In this document: one piece after another, positions 46,163 to 57,210 of the stretch
Layout: each line of letters begins with the position of its first letter
Position numbering within the stretch: position 1 is the stretch's first letter
Assembly (NCBI RefSeq): GCF_012489685.1
Contig: NC_080041.1
Span: forward strand, 103,137,760-103,201,759
Direction: 5' to 3'
DNA length: 64,000 bases
From: Lotus japonicus
Taxonomy: Eukaryota > Streptophyta > Magnoliopsida > Fabales > Fabaceae
The notes under the pieces: model-generated
Database searches by the model: none
Seen by the model: only the letters and a program-made list of their open reading frames with translations
What the model was told of the DNA's origin: nothing
Position numbers and translations under genes: made by a program

Positions 46163-46346
46163 GAAGGTCTAAGTTTAAAGAAAATGAAAACGATGCAAGA
46201 ATCAGAGTTAGGCGAAATAAATAGAAGAGTTAATGCAAGAGAAGAACGTTTACCACCGGTCAAGTGAGTAAAGAGAAGGGTCAGTTACCAAGAAATTAAC
46301 CTCGAGAAACTGTAAGAGCATTAACTTTCAGAGAGAAAGTGAAGCC

Positions 46347-46354
46347 TATATAAA
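46347..46354 (+). promoter_or_regulatory. TATA box upstream of the antisense ORF
   Basis: The sequence tatataaa lies in the context agcctatataaagcg, 58 nt before the ATG at 46412. It points to plus-strand transcription opposite to E2. This spacing would place a start site near 46380 with a leader of about 30 nt. Confidence 0.5.
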
Positions 46355-46411
46355 GCGTTGGAGAGAAAGGTAAGCTTCACACCTCGAACAATTTTCAGTA
46401 AAGAAAAAAAT

Positions 46412-46804
46412 ATGGCATCATACAGCGTAGCACTAGAAGAGCTGAGGAAGAAGGCCTTTGAGGAGGACTTGTTCCTGAACATCCGGCATCCAGAGGGTAC
46501 AACGACCATCGCGGAGCTGACACGGACACTGCTGGAAGAGGACCTGCGTCCAGAGTTGGAGAGAGACCTGAAGGAATTTCTTGCCTTCGTGGAGGAGGTG
46601 CAAGAACTCAGCCGGCTTGAACTCAAGCTGCTGGAAGAAAAAGAAAGTTTGGAAGAGAAGCTCAAGACTGCAGAAGAGATTCTGGAGAGGGATGAGCTAA
46701 AGGACAGGCTCAACAACATCCAGCATGTACTGGAGCGTCTGGAGAAAGATAGGTCAGAGCAGCGCCAGGAGTGCAGAAGAATGAGGAGGGATCCTCCATT
46801 CTAG
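46412..46804 (+). CDS. Opposite-strand coiled-coil ORF inside E2
   Basis: The 130-aa open frame starts at an ATG after an A-rich context (aaaaaatATGGC) and ends at TAG. It begins MASYSVALEELRKKAFEEDL and is then almost wholly Leu/Glu/Lys/Arg heptad-like (about residues 40-125), predicting a long helical coiled coil. It ends with a basic RRMRRDP tail. It lies between ORF3 and the 3' LTR but on the strand opposite to the element genes, with a TATA box just upstream. The E1 remnant at 44324-44395 preserves its 3' end. I do not recognise the family. Antisense ORFs near the 3' end are known in some plant Gypsy elements; I know of no named Copia counterpart. Its function is unknown. Confidence 0.65.
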   Translation: MASYSVALEELRKKAFEEDLFLNIRHPEGTTTIAELTRTLLEEDLRPELERDLKEFLAFVEEVQELSRLELKLLEEKESLEEKLKTAEEILERDELKDRLNNIQHVLERLEKDRSEQRQECRRMRRDPPF

Positions 46805-47001
46805 ATTTTAGGGAAAGAATGTATGATGTTAACATAAACATATGATGAATAAAAAGATTTTTGCAAACATATGTGACACAATTATATATAGATATGCATA
46901 TAGAATCACAAACGAATAAAGTAGAATAAATAAATAAAAAGAAACAGAGTTTAAATAAAACAACGTTAAAGAAAAAGAAAGAAAAAGAAGAGATCCTAAA
47001 A

Positions 47002-49863
47002 CTAAGGTTTGTCAGTTCGTCGCAGAAGTTCCATCATCATGTGCTTCATCTCAATCAGCATGGATTCATGAATGTCAAGACGCTGTTCCATGATGTCGAG
47101 TCTGGATGAGCTTGACTGAGCAGAACTGGAAGGAACATTCTGAGCAGCTTGAGAATCTGGAATGGAAGCAGAAGCAGCAGGAGTAAACACAACTGGTGCA
47201 AGTGCTTGGCATCTAAGAGCTTCAGCCTCAGCTTCAAGTCGCTCTGCCTCTAGTCTGGCTTGTTCAGCTTGAGCTGCTGCTAGACATGCAGCTTCTTCTG
47301 CTTGAGCCTTCTTTCTCTTGGCTTCTTCAATAGCTTCAAGAAGCTTATTTCTCTGTTCTTGTTCATGAAGAGCCACCCTTCGAGCAAACCTTTGCTTGGC
47401 AGCCTCAATCCTCTGACTTCCCTCTGCATGCAGGAGCTGCATCATAATTGGAACTTGAGCCACCAGCCAAGTGCCCAGATTGTTCCACTCATCAGCCACA
47501 CGTTCAGCATTCTCACTGAGGTCAGTCTGACCGTGCACATTGCGGAGCCTCAAGGAGGCTTCATGATAGAAAATATTGATGCACTCAGAGAGAGATGTGG
47601 GTTGGAGGTGAGTATAGGGAATTATGGAGAGGTTGGTTTCAGGAGAGGCTGGGTGGTTGCTGCTATGAGCTTCAGAGGCACCTTGTGGAGAACCAATGTT
47701 AATCATTTGAGCATTGGGTTCAGAGGTTCCAAGGTGAGGGTCTGAAGTTTCAACCAGAGGATGGGGTGATCTAACCGAGGATTGGTTAGACACTGATTGT
47801 TCGGGTTCAGGTTCTGGTTGAATAGGCTCTTGTTGGTCAGGGGCAGGGTGAGCTTGTTGAGCCAAAGGGTCTGCCTCTTGTAAAGGATTGGCCAAGATAG
47901 GTTCATCTGGGTCAACTAGACGTTCAGGTCTAGGGCCAGGATATGTCCTAGGGCTTGGACAAGTGAGGTAATATTCCTCTAAGGTAGACACCTTTTATTT
48001 TCTAACCTCCATGAATTTTCTAATGGATTCAGAGTTATTGGAGGGAGAAGAATCAGCAACATTGGTTGGGAAGGATACAGGTGTATAGGCTGTGGAAGAG
48101 TCTGTATCCGTGGTTCTGGCAGCAGGACGTGCTGATGCTCTGGGAACAGAGTGATCAGACGTTCTGGGTTGTGGTTCTGTTTGGTTGGGCTCTGGTTGTT
48201 CATGGATGATGGGTTCAGAAGATAATGGGTCGTACGGGATGGTAATGAGAGAGGTTGGTTCTTCTGACCTAGTGGGTTGGTTCTGAAGCAAATTCCAGAG
48301 AGGTGCTTCAGTAGGGGAAGGTTGAAAGAAGGAAGATCTTAGGGAATGTGGTGGAGTGGTGGTTTGTGCGGCTGGTTGGGATTCAGGGATAGGAGTGAGG
48401 GGATTTGAGGAGTGTTTGAGCATGGCAGATATAGGGAGTGCATCAAATAAATTCAAATCATCATCAGAAGCAAGTGCAGGCTTACTTGAATGTGCTGATG
48501 ATCTAGTCACTCTGGCAGGAGGTTCAGTCCTTCTGACCACTTCAGCAGCTGGTTCCACCCGAGTAGGCTTCACCACTATTCTGACCTGCTTCTTCTTCTT
48601 CTTGGGAGGAGGACCATCCTCATTGTCACTATCATCACCATCATCAGGCTTTCTCTTCTTCTTTGTGACCAGAGGGACATCGGATTCCTCAGAAGATTCA
48701 TCCATTATCATCTTCCTCTGAGCTTTCTTCTTGGGAGGAGAAGGAAACTCTGGAGCTGGCGGCAGTCTGCTGACGAAATCATCAAGATCAATTTCGAATC
48801 CTTGAGCCCTGAGGTCTTCAACATAGCACCTGATGGCGTCAGGATTGTCTGCCTGTGTCCACAGAGGGTAGTCAGTCAGAGGCATCCTTCTGCTTCTGAT
48901 CTCAGAAGATGTGTCTTCATGAGCAGGAGCAATCTTCTTCTGGACCAAACCCATCTTCTTCAGAGAATTTGCAGTGAAGACATCACTGACAATGGTGCTC
49001 AGATCCTCTACACATCCAGCATTGACCAGATCTTGCACCAGGTTGCTTTCAATGAGAAAGTCTGAGAGCAGTCTCCCAAAGGGGATATATTTGATTGCTG
49101 ACTTGATGGAGGCAGTGGTGCGAGACTTCCGGATGCATTCCTTCAAGTAGGAGAACAGGAAGTAGGGAAGGCAGATCTTCTTCTGGTCTTGAATGAAGAA
49201 CAACATCACCTTCTGGTTGAAGTTGATGTAGTCTGGAGAACTACCCTTCGGTCTCTGGTTTATGCAGTGGAGCAGGATCTTGTGCCAGATCCTGAGTTTG
49301 GGGTGAAGGTCCATCACCTTGTAACTCGTCTTGCCCGGTTTGTAAGTGGTGTACAGGGCCTGGTTGATTGTGTCCTTGGTGCTGGGTTTCAGCTTCGATT
49401 CCGTGAGTTGGAAACGATACCCATAAGCAGTGTCTGCACCCAGCAGATTCACGAAAGACTTCTCGGTGATGATGATCTTTCTTCCGAGAATGTAAGATAC
49501 CACCTGAGTATCATCGCAGTCGGCGTGCTTCCAGAATTCCTTGACCAATCTATCATACACCGGTCCTCGAAGTCTGCTGAAGTAATTTCCCCAACCTTGA
49601 GCTTGGACTTCAGGACGAAGATCATACCCATTTGTAGCCAAGTTGTCGAGGTTGAATCTCCATTCTACCAGGACTTGGAGTTCCTCAGGAGGATATACGC
49701 AGTGAACGGCACAGCCCCGTTCTGCAATTGGAAGAATCTGCTCTTGAGCTTGACCTTGATCTGGTGTCGGATTCTCAGGGCCCCTTTGACCCGTTGCTAG
49801 ACCAACTACCATGTGAGGGAACTGAGGTGCATCTGCAGTAGATCTTCTGGTTTGTCTCACCAT
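47002..49863 (-). pseudogene. E2 ORF3 (envelope-position protein), one internal stop
   Basis: This counterpart of E1 ORF3 has 953 codons plus stop on the minus strand, starting MVRQTRRSTADAPQFPHM at 49863. The single interruption is TAA at 47995-47997, a different site from the one in E1. The globular N-terminal region, the basic KKKKKQVR stretch, the Pro/Ser-rich middle and the C-terminal coiled coil (EEAKRKKAQAEEAAC) are all present. Small in-frame deletions relative to E1 lie in the acidic repeats (DDGDDGD-type). The leader upstream of 49863 matches E1 as well. Confidence 0.86.
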
Positions 49864-50308
49864 TTTTGAAGTGGTTGAAGGTTTGAGGTAGAAGATGAAG
49901 GTTGAAAGATGAAGAGAGATCGAGAGAGAAATCGAGAAAAGCGGTTTTTGAAAAAGCAGAGAGAGCGAGAGTAAAAACCGGAAGTGAACGAGATCGTGTG
50001 TGTATAGTGGGTTTTATCAAATAACCGTTGTTGATTCAAAAAGCACTTTAAGATCAACGGTTGAAAATTAAAGATAGATAGTAACAGTAAAATACACAAA
50101 TCACACACAGGAGAGAAGCATATCTACACGCAATCATAACAGACTGTCACACGGGCACAAGGAACTATGCATCAGAAATACTGACACACGTGTTGTTGTC
50201 TCAGCTTCAGAGTCAGTACCAGTGGGTACACCCACTCTGATTGAGTTACCTTCTGGACTAGACATCTTCTGATCAAGAAGTATCATAGTCAGAGGTTCTG
50301 ATCCATCT

Positions 50309-53230
50309 TCACTCTGGACAAAAGTCCATGTTCAGATTTTTCAGAATAAAATTAAATCTATCCTCTGCTAAAGGCTTTGTAAAGATATCTGCCCATTGAT
50401 GGTCAGTATCAACAAACTTCAGAAGAAGTACGCCCTTCTGTACATAATCTCTAATAAAGTGATACTTTACCTCAATGTGCTTTGCCCTTGAATGCAAGAT
50501 AGGATTCTTACTCAATGATATTGCAGCAGTGTTATCACAATAGATTGGGATATTGCTCTCAAGGATCTGATAATCCTCCAACTGATGTTTCATCCAGAGC
50601 ATCTGAGTGCTGCATATTGCTGCTGAGATATATTCTGCCTCTACAGTTGATAGTGCAATGGTTGATTGCCTCTTGCTTGCCCATGAGACTAGATTGCTTC
50701 CCAGAAATTGACAATTTCCAGAAGTACTTTTTCTCTCTGTTCTATCTCCAGCATAATCAGCATCACAGTAACCTGAAAGCTTATACTCAGATGTTTTCTT
50801 ATACATCAAGCCAAGGTTAGTGGTGCCTTTCAGATACCTTAGGATCCTCTTAACAGCAGTTAAGTGGGTTTCCCTTGGATCTGATTGGAAACGAGCACAT
50901 AAGTGAACACTAAATAATATGTCTGGCCTAGATGCAGTTAAGTATAGAAGTGAACCTATCATGCCATGATAGAGCTTCTGACATACTTTACCACTTTTAT
51001 CTTCTTTCTCCAGAATGCATGTAGGTTGCATTGGAGTCTTGGCCACTGTAGATTCCAGCATATTGAACTTCTTCAGAAGTTCTTTAGTGTACTTGCTCTG
51101 ATGGATATATGTTCCTTCTGGTGTTTGATCAACTTGTATTCCCAGAAAGTACTTTAATTCTCCCATCATACTCATCTCAAATTCAGCCTGCATCATCTCA
51201 GAAAATTCTTTGCATAGAGATTGATTAGCAGAACCAAATATAATATCATCAACATAAATTTGCACAATTAAGATATCATCTTTATAAGTCTTGCAAAAAA
51301 GAGTTGTATCTACTTTACCCCTTACAAACTCATTCTCCAGAAGGAATGAGCTAAGTCTCTCATACCATGCTCTGGGAGCTTGCTTCAGACCGTAGAGTGA
51401 TTTCTTCAATTTGAACACATGGTCTGGTTTCTTCTCATCTTCAAAACCTGGGGGTTGATGAACATATACTTCCTCTGAGATATAACCATTTAGGAAGGCA
51501 CTCTTTACGTCCATCTGATGTAGAACTATGTTGTGATTTACTGAGAAAGAGATCAACAGTCTGATTGCCTCCAGTCTTGCTACTGGAGCAAATGTTTCAG
51601 TGTAGTCTATTCCTTCCTGCTGGCTGTAGCCTTGAGCAACTAGCCTTGCCTTGTTTCTGACTACATCTCCTTTCTCATTCAGCTTGTTTCTGAATACCCA
51701 CTTCGTTCCAATAACATGGACACTCTCAGGCTTCTTCACTAAGCTCCAAACATCGTTCTTGGAAAATTGATTCAGTTCTTCTTCCATGGCCAGAATCCAA
51801 TCCTTGTCCTGTAGAGCTTCATCTATGGACTTGGGTTCAATTAAGGACACCAATCCTTTCAGACTGAGCAAGGTCTCTTCAGAGGGTCTGAAGGCAGATC
51901 TGGTTCTGACTGGTTCGTCTTTGTTGCCCAGAATCAATTCCTTAGGGTGAGCTGCAGTGATTCTGCTCTTCTTCAGAGTTTGTGAGTTAGAGGGACCAGC
52001 TTCTTCCTCTGGTTCATCTTCCTCTGGCTCATCTTCCTCTGGAGCTTTGCCTTTGTCAGAAACATTAATGCTTAAATCTGCAAACTTTTCAACTAGCTTT
52101 GACTGGTAAGAGTCAAGCTTATCGTCAAATCTAACATGAATAGATTCTTCAATAGTCTTAGCATCAGTATTATAAAATCTAAAACCTTTAGATCTCTCAG
52201 AGTAACCGAGTAATAGACACTTAGAAGACTTAGCATCAAATTTATGCAATCTATCCTTAGTATTGAGAACATAACAAACATAGCCAAAAGGATGAAAATA
52301 AGAAATGTTGGGTTTTATGTTCTTCCACAATTCATAAGGAGTCTTATTCAGAATTGGTCTCACAGAGATTCTGTTCTGAATGTAACATGCTGTATTTACT
52401 GCCTCTACCCAAAAGTGCTTAGCCATGCCAGTTTCTTGGAGCATGGTTCTAGCCATCTCCTGAAGAGTTCTGTTCTTCCTCTCAACAACACCATTTTGTT
52501 GAGGAGTTCTGGGACAAGAGAAATCATGTGCAATTCCATAGGAATCAAACAGACTCTCAAACTTGTCATTCTCAAACTCTCCACCATGGTCACTTCTGAC
52601 ACGCACAATCCTACAAGCCTTCTCGTTTTGCACTTGAGCAATGAAGGTAGAGAACACAGCATGAGAATCATCCTTGCGGGATAGAAACTTTACCCATGTC
52701 CAGCGGCTATAGTCATCAACGATAAGCATCCCATATCTCTTGCCACCTATAGACTCAGTTTTCACTGGTCCAAAAAGGTCGATATGCAGAAGTTCCAACG
52801 GCCTTGAGGTTGAGACAACATTCTTTGCCTTGAAAGGGACTTTTGTGAATTTGCCTTTCTGACATGCTTCACAAAGAGCGTCTGAAGCGAACTTCAGATT
52901 GGGTAAGCCCCTGACAAGGTTTAGCTTGCTCAGCTGAGAAATCTTTCTCATACTGGCATGCCCTAACCGTCTATGCCATACCCACTGCTCTTCATTAACA
53001 GACAGAAGGCACTTCACATTCTGAGCCTCCAACTCAGATAATCTGATCTTATAGATGTTGTTCTTCCTCTTGCTGTTAAACAGAACAGAGCCATCGATCT
53101 GACTTACAGCCCGGCAGGACTTTTGATTGAATATAACATCATAACCCTTGTCAGCTAATTGACTTATAGACAATAAGTTATGTGTTAAGCCGTCTACCAA
53201 TAACACATTATCAATGCATGGACTCCTATC
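50309..53230 (-). pseudogene. E2 pol, 5'-truncated by E3
   Basis: The frame is open from the pre-integrase region ([16 protein letters not shown]) to the C-terminus (LNMDFCPE). Integrase, RT with [10 protein letters not shown] and RNase H with VEAEYISAA are all present and closely match E1. The protease and the start are missing: at 53231 the E3 LTR begins. The open frame continues through the LTR to 53344, so a naive gene caller would report a 1,011-aa chimeric protein whose first 38 residues come from LTR sequence. Confidence 0.92.
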
Positions 53231-54113
53231 TGAAATTCTAGATCCCTTAGAACAAATGTCCTGCACGATGCTGGGACAATCGATTAGAACATCATACAAC
53301 TGAAAGACCTGAACACGAAACAACAAACAACTAAAAGGAAACAAGACACAGGAAGTTGTTAACCCAGTTCGGTGAAACTACAGCTACGTCTGGTTAGCTT
53401 TCGCCCAATGAAAAGGAATTCCACTATCTCAAGAACTAGGTATTACAGACCCACATGAACACATCAAGTTCATTGTTCTTAACCTATTCTACCCAGTGGT
53501 ATTCTACTTAGAACCACAGCCTAAGTATGAGAGCCCCTCTCACTTTTCCTCAATAACTGCCACAGTGATTGGTGAACAACAATAACACAGAGTTTGTTTG
53601 ACACTCAAACACAACACAGAACTCAGTCTCACTTTATAGAATCAGTGAGCAAGACGAGTTCACAACTAACAAAGACAAAGAACAACTTACACTCTTAAGA
53701 ACACTTGATCTTCAAGGTAATTCTCTCGATCAACTTCAAGGTTCAGGTCTTTGTCAATATATATACTTCAGCAGAGGCGGCTAGGGTTTATTTGGGCTGA
53801 AGAACACTTTGATCCAACTCATATCAGCAGAGAATCTTTCAAGATCTGATATGAGTGATCAACAAGTAAAAATAGAAACAAATCTTTTTAATCACAGATT
53901 TGCTTCAACAATAACATCCCGCAACTAGCTCCCAACACACAGTTACTTGACCTTCAAGTAAGCACAGATCATACCATAAAGCATAACCACAAGGGACCCA
54001 CTTGCATGCCAGCAGGGGCGGATGTCCTGGCCTTCATCAAGGCAGATGTCACAACAACGGCTAGGACATCAGGTTGTTTTTTTTACAAAATTGATGACAA
54101 CAAAGGAACAACA
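53231..54113 (-). repeat. E3 3' LTR
   Basis: This 883-bp unit begins tgaaattctagat and ends ggaacaaca on the plus strand, giving TG...CA in element orientation. The limits were set by the break in E2 pol on one side and the polypurine tract on the other. A TATA-like atatatata lies at about 53757-53766. Confidence 0.82.
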
Positions 54114-54581
54114 ATCTCCCCCTTTGTCAAATTTTGACTAAAAACAACTTCACTACCAGAGAGGGAAAAAAATATCAAAATCATCAGAGTCAGCAGCAGA
54201 AATACTCCCCCTCAAACCAATGCATCCACAACAGCCAAAACATGGAGGAACTCCCCCTCAAAAGATGCATCCAAATAAACACTGCATAAAGTATATAGAA
54301 CCCATATGCAACACAGTACAAACTAAGCAAGCACACTTGGTACTACTTGAACAGAAGCTAGCTTGTAGCACGTGAACACTTGAACATAAAATATCTCCTG
54401 AACTGGTCTTGTCTTGACAAAGCTGCATACTTATTACATAACATAACCAGAATACCAAGTCTTCAAAAAAAAACAACCACAACAAACTACTACTCTACTA
54501 CTACTCCCCCTTTTTAGCACAAATTTGGCAAAGATGGAAAGAATTGAACCAAGGCCAACTAAAAATCAACTAGGAGATGCA
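54114..54581 (-). other. E3 polypurine tract region
   Basis: On the minus strand gacaaagggggagat abuts the LTR (54114-54128). Further gaggggga and aaagggggagt tracts occur near 54206, 54251 and 54503. This repeats the multi-PPT layout of E2 in an unrelated sequence. Confidence 0.72.
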
Positions 54582-56246
54582 CTAAACACCAGAAGAAGAG
54601 GAGTGTTCCTCATCATTTTCTGCAGATCCTTCCCTCTCAGCATCAGCTGCATGCTCACCCTCTTGACCAGCTTCTTCCTTGAGAGTTTGAATGAGAGCAT
54701 CCACCTTAATCTTCCTAGCAGCAGCAATCCTGATCGTCTCTTGAAGTTCCTTGGAAATGGCCTCAAGTTCAGCAATGACACTGTGAGTGCCTGAGACAGA
54801 CATAGAGGCAGGAACAGATGTCCTACTGGATGGTAGATCAATGTCCAGGACATGAGGGTCCAGGAACAACCGTTGGTCCAAGGTGATGGGAGGGCCTTTA
54901 GGCACAGGAACATCATCAACAGTGAGGATATTAGGATGTTGTTTCAGAATGATAGCAGTCAGTAAAGAAGGAAAAGAGATGGGGAGTTTCACTGCACATG
55001 TATCTGCATGCTTCAAAGTTTGGGAAAACACAAAGTTGCCAAAGTCATAAGCAATTTCAGTCCCAATGCGATAGAGAAGCTTGGCAAGCATAGCAGAAAC
55101 AGCAGAAGTATGGTTAGAGGGAACCCAATTCACCACTCCAATCCTATTCAAAATAGCATACTTCACACTCAGAACCCCAGTTGATAGAAGCTTCTTAGCA
55201 GGCCACTTCTTTACTCTTCCAGCAGTCAATTCCTCAGCAACCGTATCCAGAGAAAGTTCTTCTTCAACAAATTCAACCACACTTCTTCCAAGGGTTTGGT
55301 TGATGATAGCAGGAGAGAAATTCACACACTTACCCCTGACAAACACTTTCCTGAATTCAGGACTGGCAGAATTATTAACATCATCAGAGAGGTTGACAAT
55401 AAATTCCTTCACAAGCTTGTCATAACATTTTCCTATGTTCATCACAGTCTGCCTCAACCCTGCTTTTGCTATCAAGGCAATGATCTCTTTGCAGGCTAAC
55501 ACATCAGAATCAATCTCCCTTTCTTTAGCAACACGTCTTTGATAGACATATTTCCATTTGAAGGCATTTTCTGGAGCATGAATAGACACATTATCTAGAG
55601 GAACATTAGGAATATCTGAGGGAATACGCTTACCAGAGAACATTTTCTTCTCAGAGGCAGTGATGTCCAGGACATCGCCTTCAACATCTGATTCAGTCTC
55701 CAAATCGATTCTGGAACCTTTTTGCTTGCCCTTGATTTTGAAGATCCAGTAGGGATCTTGGTTTTCTTCTTCTTGACAACAGGGATTTCTTCAACAGATG
55801 CTCTTCTTCGCTTAAGCATTCTGGAAGCAACACTTGCCAGAGGCACATCCTCTGAATCTTCATCATCAGAGACATCATGAACAGTGGGAGGGGTCTTCAT
55901 CGATTCCTCTGACAAGACATCCATTGAGTTTGCAGCCTTGGAATCAGAACTCTTGGATGAAGAGGAAGAATCCTTTGAGAGTGAAACTTCCTTGGCAGGC
56001 TTATCAGACAATGTCGCGACATCGTCTTCAACATTTGCAGAGACAGAAGTATTGGAGACTTCCTCAGGCACAGGGGCTTCTGGGTTTTGCATTGGGGTTG
56101 CACGAGACTTGTAGTGCTTCTTGGAAGGAGTTCTTGGAGTTCTTCTTAGATTGAGAGGAAGAACTTGTGTGCAAACCCATAACCCTAGCACCACCAGCAG
56201 TTCTCTCTATCTTTCCTTTCACAGACTCTTTCTTGCTTGAAGACAT
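54582..56246 (-). pseudogene. E3 ORF3 (envelope-position protein), frameshifted
   Basis: It starts MSSSKKESVKGKIERTAGG at 56246 and ends ...EEHSSSSGV at 54582, read in three overlapping open pieces. Two frame breaks are apparent, near 56130 and near 55715. An N-terminal Ser/Lys-rich region and a basic VVKKKKTKIP stretch (about 55760-55730) are followed by a globular region with FKWKYVYQRRVAKEREID, FRKVFVRGKCVNFSP and VSAMLAKLLYRIGTEI, the putative plant transposon protein type. The C-terminal end is a short coiled coil (ELEAISKELQETIRIAAARK). It is shorter than E1/E2 ORF3 and only distantly similar. No membrane span is evident. Confidence 0.78.
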
Positions 56247-56470
56247 GATGAACTGGTAAAGCAAACGAACAAAAACAAGAAATTGAGAGAATGTAAGTGA
56301 TGAGAATCAGAAATTGTTAGAGCAAGATTGGCAACTTGTGGTGAGAATGTGATGAAGTCATTGGTGATGATTATATAGCAGTTGAGTGAGAAGGAAGCAA
56401 TGATGTCACAACGGCAGTTAATGGTAGTTACGAGGAAACTAGCCGTTAGACAGAAAAGGGGCTTTAATTG

Positions 56471-57110
56471 CTATGCTTCTTCGAAGAGGCAAATCCCAAG
56501 ATTTCCTCTTAATTTGTCAAATGTAGCAGCATCTAAGGGTTTGGTAAAGATGTCAGCCAATTGTCTCTCTGTGGGGACATGTTCCAAAGTAACAATTTTT
56601 ATCATCCACTAATTCCCTGATGAAGTGATGTCTGATATCTATGTGTTTGGTTCTGCTATGTTGTATAGGGTTTCTTGGCAATATTGATAGCACTCAAATT
56701 GTCACAGTACAATGTCATGACATCTTGCTCAACTTCGTATTCCTTGAGCATCTGCTTCATCCAAATAAGCTGAGTACAACTGCTTCCAGCAGCTATATAT
56801 TCAGCTTCAGCTGTGGATAAAGACACGCAGTTTTGCTTCTTGCTAAACCAAGAAATTAAGTTGTTTCCCAAAGAAGAAACACCCCAGATGTACTCTTTCT
56901 ATCATCAGCACTCCCTGCCCAATCTGCATCACAATACCCTACAAGAGAAGAATTAGTATCATTTGTATAAAGAATCCCATAGTCACAAGTACCATTTATG
57001 TACTTAATGATTCTTTTCACTTGTAAGAGATGACTGGTCTTTGGAGCAGCTTGATATCTTGCACAAGCACCAACAGCAAATGTAATGTCAGGTCTGCTAG
57101 CAGTGAGGTA
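56471..57110 (-). pseudogene. E3 pol C-terminus (RNase H), frameshifted
   Basis: The visible part starts at the gap with [20 protein letters not shown], continues to VGYCDADWAGSADDRKSTSG and STAEAEYIAAGSS, and ends near the Copia ADIFTKPL motif and a stop at 56471-56473. Frame breaks lie near 56880 and near 56665. It is clearly Copia, but a different family from E1/E2 pol. Confidence 0.85.
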
Positions 57111-57210
57111 NNNNNNNNNNNNNNNNNNNNNNNNNNNNNNNNNNNNNNNNNNNNNNNNNNNNNNNNNNNNNNNNNNNNNNNNNNNNNNNNNNNNNNNNNN
57201 NNNNNNNNNN
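57111..57210. other. Assembly gap, 100 N
   Basis: Exactly 100 N, the conventional placeholder for a gap of unknown length. It falls inside E3 pol on the left and E2 ORF3 sequence on the right, so element order across it cannot be trusted. Confidence 0.99.

Larger units (their letters stand above)
44396..53230 (-). mobile_element. Sirevirus-like Copia element E2 (3' part)
   Basis: E2 belongs to the same family as E1 and is inserted into it in the opposite orientation. On the minus strand the order is pol (from 53230), ORF3, an opposite-strand ORF, a region with several polypurine tracts, and the 3' LTR. The LTR begins TG and ends CA exactly at the boundary with E1. The 5' part (5' LTR, gag, protease) is missing because E3 is inserted at 53231. 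The candidate target duplication in E1 at this end is cgctc (44391-44395); its partner lies outside what can be seen. Confidence 0.9.
53231..57110 (-). mobile_element. Copia element E3 (second Sirevirus-like family), 3' part
   Basis: The order on the minus strand is the pol C-terminus (RNase H), ORF3, a region with repeated polypurine tracts, and the 3' LTR ending at 53231. The sequence family differs from E1/E2 in LTR, pol and ORF3. The insertion point in E2 is marked by a clean change from E2 pol to LTR; ctatc (53226-53230) is the candidate target duplication. The 5' half lies beyond the gap at 57111. Confidence 0.88.

Noticed and set aside
48356..49800. Plus-strand open frames opposite E2 ORF3 (also at 57932-59376)
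   Set aside because: They mirror the codon pattern of the minus-strand ORF3 and break at its frameshift-free positions. They are shadow frames, unlike 46412-46804, which has no sense-strand gene beneath it.
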